From JANNGZ01 sp031404155 (lineage in GTDB: Bacteria; Pseudomonadota; Gammaproteobacteria; Burkholderiales; Burkholderiaceae_C), in the NCBI GenBank assembly GCA_031404155.1, contig JANNGZ010000298.1, positions 1 through 16,523 on the forward strand: 16,523 nucleotides of DNA, read 5' to 3'. How positions within the stretch are numbered: position 1 is the stretch's first letter; the number at the start of each line of letters is the position of its first letter. The position numbers were made by a program, and so were the translations under genes. The notes beneath the pieces were generated by a model that did not search any database, had not been told where the DNA came from, and saw only the letters and a list, made by a program, of their open reading frames with translations. Of the stretch, positions 12,572 through 16,523 are shown piece after piece.

Positions 12572-14824
12572 ATGGGCATGGATCCGAAGTCACCGCAGTG
12601 GCACACGCGCCTGGGCGTGAGCCTTCCCGCAGCGTTGCTGGCCGCCACGCTCCTGCTGCTCGCCGGCTGCAACAACAACCCGCTGCCGCGCGACGCCGCG
12701 TCGTCGAACACCCTGTTCACCGCGGTCATCGAAAGCTCGCCCCGACACCTGGACCCCACGGCTTCGTACTGGAGCAACGACACCCCGTACACCTACCAGA
12801 TTTACGAGCCGCTGTACGGCTACCACTACCTCAAGCGCCCGTTCACGCTGGTGGGCAAGACCACCGACGCGGTGGTGAAGCCGCAATACCTGGACAAGGA
12901 GGGCAAGCCGCTGCCCGAGGACGTGGCCGGTGAACTGGTGGCCGAGAGCGTCTACGACATCCGCATCAAGCCCGGCATCGTCTACCAACCGCACCCGGCG
13001 TTTGCTGTCGACGTTAAGGGCGCGTACCGCTACCACGCGATGAAGCCGGGTGAACTCGGCAGCCGCCGCTCGCCGCTGCAGTTCGAGCATGTCGGCACCC
13101 GCGAGCTGGTGGCCGAGGACTATGTGTACGCGCTCAAGCGCCACGCCACCACGCGCATCACCACGCCGATCGCGGGCATCTTCTCGGAGTACGTGCTGGG
13201 GCTGAAGGAGTACATGGCACTGGTCAAGGCCGAGGACGCCAAGTTGCGCAAGGGCCAGGACCCGGCGAGCCTGGACAAGCCGTTCCTGGACTTCCGGCGC
13301 TGGCCGCTGGCCGGCGCCACCGCGCCCGAGAAGCACCTGCTGCGCATCCGCATCAAGGGCAAGTACCCGCAGTGGAACTACTGGATGTCGATGACCTTCG
13401 TGGCGCCGGTGCCCTGGGAGGCCGACGCGTTCTACGCCAACCCCGGTTTTGCCGCCGCGAGCCTGACGCTCGACCGCTGGCCGGTGGGCACCGGCCCCTA
13501 CATGATGGTGGACCAGGTGCAGGACCGCTACCACGTGATGAAGCGCAACCCGAACTACCGCGGCGAGCTCTACCCCTGTGAGGGCATGCCGGGCGACAAG
13601 GAGGCGGGCCTGCTCGACGACTGCGGCAAGAAGACGCCGTTCATCGACACCATGGTGGCCTCCATCGAGAAGGAGAAGGTGCCGATGAGGGGCAAGTTCC
13701 GCCAGGGCTTCTTCGACATCGAGGTTTTCGAGCGCACCGACACCGGCAACGACTACGTGGTCGAGATGCAGGATTCCGAAGCGGTGCGTGCCGAGTACAA
13801 GGCCAAGGGATTCCGGCTCGACCGCTTCACCGACGTGACCAGCTGGATCATCGGCTTCAACATGCTCGACCCGGTGATCGGCAAAGGCGCCACGCCCGAG
13901 CAGGATGCGAAGAACCGCAAGCTGCGACAGGCGATCTCGGTTGCGATCGATTGGGAGGACTACAGCAATGTCTTCCCGCACAAAGGTGGCGAGGCTGCAA
14001 TGAGCCCGCTGCCCGCCGGCATCTTCGGCTCGCACCACGGCACCAAGGCAGACCTGAACCCGGTGACCCACAAACGCGAAAACAGCGCGCTGGTGCGCCG
14101 CGGCCTGGACGAGGCGAAGAAGCTGCTCGCCGAGGCCGGCTACCCCGATGGGCGCGAGACCAGCAGCGGGCGGCCGTTGGTGATCAACTACGACTACTAC
14201 GCGCTGCCGACGCCCGAGCGCAAGTCCGAGATCGACTGGGTGGTCAAACAGTTCGCCAAGATCGGGGTGCAGCTCGAGGTGCGCGCTACCGACAACAACC
14301 AGTTCCAGGACAAGATCCGCGGCGGCAAGCACCAGGTGTTCTGGCTCGGCTGGCTGGCCGACTACCCGGACGCGGAGAACTTCCTGTTCCTGCTCTACGG
14401 CCCCAACGGCAAAACGAAGGCCGACGGCGAGAACACCGCCAACTACGAGAACCCGGAGTACGACACGCTGTTCAAGAAGCTCAAGCTGCTCGACGACGGG
14501 CCGGAGAAGCAGGCGGTGATCGACCGCATGGTGGCGATCGTGCAGGCGGACGCGCCCTGGTCCTTCGGCTTCTTCCCGTACAACTCGGCCGCGGTGCAAG
14601 GCTGGCTGCACAACGCGCGGCCCACGGTGCTGATCCGCGACCCCGGCCGCTACATGCGCCTGGACACGGCCACCCGCGTGGCCAAGCTGCGCGAGTGGAA
14701 CGACCCGGTGTGGTGGCCGGTGGTGTTGATGGGGCTCGCCGGCGCTGGCGTGGTCTGGTTTGCGCTGCGCTCGTTCAAGCGACGCGAGCGCACCAACGCG
14801 CGCGGCGAAGTGCTGACCGCATGA
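12572..14824 (+). CDS. peptide-type ABC transporter receptor (SBP_bac_5), lipoprotein with C-terminal membrane anchor
   Basis: A 750-residue family 5 solute-binding protein. Residues 13-33 form a lipoprotein signal, LLLLAGC with Cys33 as lipid site. The mature part begins NTLFTAVIESSPRHLDPTAS and has YEPLYGYHYLKRP, both typical of oligopeptide receptors. The core also shows LTLDRWPVGTGPYMM and RNPNYRGELYP, and later DYYALPTPERKSEIDWVVKQ. At 750 residues it exceeds DppA/OppA (about 540) and YejA (about 600). Unusually, a hydrophobic helix at about 713-732 (VWWPVVLMGLAGAGVVWFAL) is followed by basic residues, as in a C-terminal membrane anchor, so the receptor would be tethered at both ends. 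ATG 12572 is followed in frame by another ATG at 12578. The stop overlaps an ATG (ATGA) of a doubtful 27-codon frame before the permease. Confidence 0.9.
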   Translation: MGMDPKSPQWHTRLGVSLPAALLAATLLLLAGCNNNPLPRDAASSNTLFTAVIESSPRHLDPTASYWSNDTPYTYQIYEPLYGYHYLKRPFTLVGKTTDAVVKPQYLDKEGKPLPEDVAGELVAESVYDIRIKPGIVYQPHPAFAVDVKGAYRYHAMKPGELGSRRSPLQFEHVGTRELVAEDYVYALKRHATTRITTPIAGIFSEYVLGLKEYMALVKAEDAKLRKGQDPASLDKPFLDFRRWPLAGATAPEKHLLRIRIKGKYPQWNYWMSMTFVAPVPWEADAFYANPGFAAASLTLDRWPVGTGPYMMVDQVQDRYHVMKRNPNYRGELYPCEGMPGDKEAGLLDDCGKKTPFIDTMVASIEKEKVPMRGKFRQGFFDIEVFERTDTGNDYVVEMQDSEAVRAEYKAKGFRLDRFTDVTSWIIGFNMLDPVIGKGATPEQDAKNRKLRQAISVAIDWEDYSNVFPHKGGEAAMSPLPAGIFGSHHGTKADLNPVTHKRENSALVRRGLDEAKKLLAEAGYPDGRETSSGRPLVINYDYYALPTPERKSEIDWVVKQFAKIGVQLEVRATDNNQFQDKIRGGKHQVFWLGWLADYPDAENFLFLLYGPNGKTKADGENTANYENPEYDTLFKKLKLLDDGPEKQAVIDRMVAIVQADAPWSFGFFPYNSAAVQGWLHNARPTVLIRDPGRYMRLDTATRVAKLREWNDPVWWPVVLMGLAGAGVVWFALRSFKRRERTNARGEVLTA

Positions 14825-14855
14825 ACAAGCACCTCCGGTTCGGGTTGGGCCCGCG

Positions 14856-14879
14856 CTTCGACAAGCTCAGGGCGAACGG
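14856..14879 (+). repeat. dispersed FDKLRANG-type intergenic repeat
   Basis: TTCGACAAGCTCAGGGCGAA (bases 14857-14876), with flanking C and CGG, matches a short sequence I recall as repeated in intergenic DNA of many proteobacteria (reverse form CGTTCGCCCTGAGC..., read as FDKLRANG or FDRLSPNG). TTCG and CGAA at its ends can pair. It lies between the receptor and permease genes. The match is from memory and no copy number was measured. Confidence 0.6.
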
Positions 14880-14901
14880 CCTGTACGCCGCCTGTACGCC
14901 A
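14880..14901. repeat. near-perfect 11-bp tandem repeat
   Basis: CCTGTACGCCG at 14880-14890 is followed by CCTGTACGCCA at 14891-14901, differing only in the last base. It directly follows the dispersed repeat, suggesting small rearrangements in this gap. Confidence 0.8.
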
Positions 14902-14914
14902 TGACCGCGCGCCC

Positions 14915-15898
14915 ATGCTGAGCTACTTCGTCCGCCGCCTGATCTACGGCTTCCTGGTGCTGCTGGGCGTCAACCTCGCCACCTTCTTCCTCTTCTTCAC
15001 GGTCAACACGCCCGACGACATGGCGCGGCTGAACATCGGCGGCAAGCGGGTGACGCAGGAACTGATCGACAAGTGGAAGAGCGAACGGGGCTACGACAAA
15101 CCGCTGTACCTGAACCCGGCGAAGCAGGGCGCGGAGGTCGTCACCGAGACGATTTTTTGGGAGCGCTCGGTGTCGCTGTTCGCGCTGGACTTCGGCCGCG
15201 CCGATGGCGAGAGCGCGGGCAGCATCGGGCACGAGGTGTCCACCCGCATGTGGGTGAGCATGCAGCTCGCGCTGCCGCTGTTTGTGTTGCAGGTGTTCGC
15301 GAGCACCGCGTTTGCGCTCTTGCTGGTGATGTTCCGCCACACCAAGTGGGACTTCTGGGGCGTGGTGCTTTGTGTGGTGATGCTGTCGATCTCGGCGTTG
15401 TTCTACATCATCGTCGGGCAGTTTTTGTTCTCGCGCGTGCTTAAGCTGGCGCCGATTTCGGGTTACGCGTCGGGCCTGGACGCGGTGAAGTTCCTGGCGC
15501 TGCCGGTGATGCTCTCGCTGCTGGCGCGGCTGGGCACCGAGTCGCGGCTGTACCGCGCGATGTTCCTCGAAGAGATCGGCAAGGACTATGTGCGCACCGC
15601 ACGCGCCAAGGGCTTGCGGGAAACCGTCGTACTCTACCGCCATGTGCTGCGCAATGCGCTGATCCCGATCATCACCAGCGCCGGCTCCTACCTGCCCTAT
15701 GTGTTCATGGGCAGCCTGGTGTTCGAGAGCTTCTTCGGCATACCGGGGCTGGGCGCGTACGTGATCGACGCGATCACCAAACAGGACTTCGCGATCGTGC
15801 GCACCATGGTGTTTGTCGGCTCGCTGCTCTACATCGCTACCTATGTGCTGATCGACCTGGCCTACACCTGGGCCGACCCGCGCGTGCGCCTCGGCTGA
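14915..15898 (+). CDS. peptide-type ABC transporter permease (DppB/OppB/YejB class)
   Basis: A 327-residue inner-membrane permease. The N-terminus (MLSYFVRRLIYGFLVLLGVN) is the classic OppB-type first helix. A long periplasmic loop of about residues 30-110 contains the TP.D...LN segment. The ATPase-coupling EAA loop lies around 218-248 with DYVRTARAKG at 224-233. FGIPGLGAYVIDAI at 274-287 and the end WADPRVRLG are typical. ATG 14915 is the natural start, but no good ribosome binding site precedes it; upstream are the 11-bp tandem repeat and a dispersed repeat. It pairs with the OppC-type permease that follows after a 166-bp palindrome-rich gap. The ATPase gene(s) would lie beyond the window. 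Confidence 0.93.
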   Translation: MLSYFVRRLIYGFLVLLGVNLATFFLFFTVNTPDDMARLNIGGKRVTQELIDKWKSERGYDKPLYLNPAKQGAEVVTETIFWERSVSLFALDFGRADGESAGSIGHEVSTRMWVSMQLALPLFVLQVFASTAFALLLVMFRHTKWDFWGVVLCVVMLSISALFYIIVGQFLFSRVLKLAPISGYASGLDAVKFLALPVMLSLLARLGTESRLYRAMFLEEIGKDYVRTARAKGLRETVVLYRHVLRNALIPIITSAGSYLPYVFMGSLVFESFFGIPGLGAYVIDAITKQDFAIVRTMVFVGSLLYIATYVLIDLAYTWADPRVRLG

Positions 15899-15971
15899 AA
15901 TGACTGCCCCTAGCTCGTTTCGCTCGGCCTTGCAGGCTGCGCCGGACCCGTCGGCCCGGCCCCTCGCCAGG

Positions 15972-15998
15972 CACAAACAGTCCACTGGACTGTTTGTG
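15972..15998. repeat. 27-bp palindrome with 13-bp perfect arms
   Basis: CACAAACAGTCCA at 15972-15984 and TGGACTGTTTGTG at 15986-15998 are exact reverse complements around one base. As DNA it could extrude a cruciform; as RNA it would form a long hairpin between the two permease genes. The core CAGTCCACTGGACTG is, from memory, a recurrent intergenic motif in Burkholderiales. It could be a binding site, a dispersed repeat or an mRNA processing or attenuation element. Confidence 0.9.
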
Positions 15999-16025
15999 TC
16001 CGGGCTCAGTCCCCCATGGGGAACT

Positions 16026-16046
16026 CAGGCCGCTTGGGGCGGCCTG
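16026..16046. repeat. GC-rich hairpin upstream of the second permease gene
   Basis: CAGGCCGC at 16026-16033 pairs exactly with GCGGCCTG at 16039-16046 around a 5-base loop. It lies 18 bp before the start of the next gene, so it would form in the 5' end of its message or leader. Together with the 27-bp palindrome and the imperfect CCCCCATGGGG at 16011-16021, it makes this gap a cluster of structured elements. Confidence 0.75.
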
Positions 16047-16064
16047 GCGCTGGCCTGAGAACAA

Positions 16065-16523
16065 ATGATGGGCTTCAAATTCGTCCTGCTCTGGACCGAC
16101 CTGGTGATCTGGGCGCTGCTGGCGCTGATGCTCGGCTACGGCATTTTGGTGGCCCGCAACCCGGTGCTCAGCAGCACCTGGCGGCGTGTCTTCCGCGACC
16201 CGGCGGCGCTCTCGGCCACGGTGATCGTGCTGCTCAGCCTGCTGGTCACGCTGCTCGACAGCGTGCACTACCGGCGCGCACTGCCGGCCACGGCGGGCTC
16301 GAAGGCCGGCGAGGTGGCCTACGAACCGCGCACCAAGTCCACGCTCGATGCGGTATTGAGCGCGCTGGTCGAATCGCGCGAGCCCACCTACTCGCGCCCG
16401 CTCGACTACGTCGGCTTCACCAAGGAGTCGCTCGAAATCGACGGCAAGGTGCAGCGGGTGGCGCCGCGCCTGGAGTTCGGCGGCCGCCACCTGTTGGACC
16501 CGGAGCGTGAGTGGGTGCCCGAC
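16065..16523 (+). CDS. peptide-type ABC transporter permease (OppC/DppC/YejE class), partial at window end
   Basis: The frame is open for 153 codons from ATG-ATG at 16065/16068 to the edge without a stop. The N-terminus has a hydrophobic helix (FVLLWTDLVIWALLALMLGYG), then SSTWRRVFRDPAALSATVIV, a typical OppC-type entry (W..L...P.A......) into the next helix, SLLVTLLDSVHYRRALPA. After this comes a long hydrophilic periplasmic stretch with DYVGFTKESLEIDGK. A leading helix before the usual OppC start makes it resemble the longer YejE-type permeases. It should form the channel with the upstream permease. No strong ribosome binding site is visible before the start. The EAA loop is beyond the window, so assignment rests on the N-terminus and context. 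Confidence 0.85.
   Translation, partial: MMGFKFVLLWTDLVIWALLALMLGYGILVARNPVLSSTWRRVFRDPAALSATVIVLLSLLVTLLDSVHYRRALPATAGSKAGEVAYEPRTKSTLDAVLSALVESREPTYSRPLDYVGFTKESLEIDGKVQRVAPRLEFGGRHLLDPEREWVPD

Noticed and set aside
12590..14611. 673-codon minus-strand open frame opposite the peptide receptor gene
   Set aside because: Low-complexity antisense product; the plus strand encodes a recognised SBP_bac_5 receptor throughout.
14821..14904. 27-codon gene overlapping the receptor stop (ATGA)
   Set aside because: Most of it is made of a dispersed repeat and an 11-bp tandem repeat; no ribosome binding site or protein features.
1..16523. CRISPR arrays, tRNA or rRNA genes, riboswitches
   Set aside because: No regularly spaced repeats, tRNA cloverleaf or rRNA-like sequence was seen on either strand; no known riboswitch pattern recognised.

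Overview
The window is high-GC DNA with strong G/C preference at third codon positions. Its gene content (LivGFKHM, TadA, LdcA, a DUF4124 protein, MocR/AraC debris, IS91 and IS1182 fragments) fits a Burkholderiales betaproteobacterium, probably of the Rubrivivax/Leptothrix/Methylibium group. This placement rests on gene families and base composition only. No rRNA, tRNA or CRISPR array was seen.

Layout. (1) 1-541: 3' remnant of an IS91-family transposase, frameshifted by an 11-bp tandem duplication, followed by non-coding debris and a short hydrophobic reading frame. (2) 575-5295, minus strand: a complete branched-chain amino-acid-type (HAAT) ABC importer operon, transcribed livG-livF-substrate-binding protein-livH-livM. 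Its LivF has Arg in place of the Walker A Lys. A large intergenic palindrome lies between livH and livM. (3) About 5336-6037: a truncated IS1182-type transposase joined in frame to what looks like the last ~24 residues of a Bug/TctC-type solute receptor. This debris starts about 40 bp upstream of livG, where the operon promoter should lie. (4) 6137-6622: a Hcp-fold protein with a Sec signal peptide and no other type VI secretion gene nearby. (5) 6723-7545: a scrap zone with a DUF4124 reading frame, an internally deleted AraC-type regulator and the C-terminal end of a MocR-type regulator. (6) 7542-10441, minus strand: a three-gene signalling operon of an unknown helical protein, a double-domain KaiC-like ATPase and a soluble GGDEF diguanylate cyclase. 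(7) 10649-16523, plus strand: a small membrane protein, tadA, ldcA, then a peptide-type ABC importer (an unusual lipoprotein receptor with a C-terminal membrane anchor, an OppB-type permease, and an OppC-type permease cut by the window end).

How the genes work together. The liv operon should import branched-chain amino acids or a related small amide or aromatic acid. In the KaiC module, overlapping genes suggest that the helical protein and the ATPase are made together, with the diguanylate cyclase as an output or partner. The KaiC homologue lacks the two clock phosphosites, so it is probably a switch rather than a clock. On the right, an LD-carboxypeptidase directly upstream of a peptide importer suggests, but does not prove, a link to recovery of cell-wall peptides.

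The least ordinary parts are the KaiC-like/GGDEF operon with its unknown partner, the exported orphan Hcp protein, the Arg-type P-loop of LivF, the transposase/receptor-tail junction, and the palindromic intergenic repeats.
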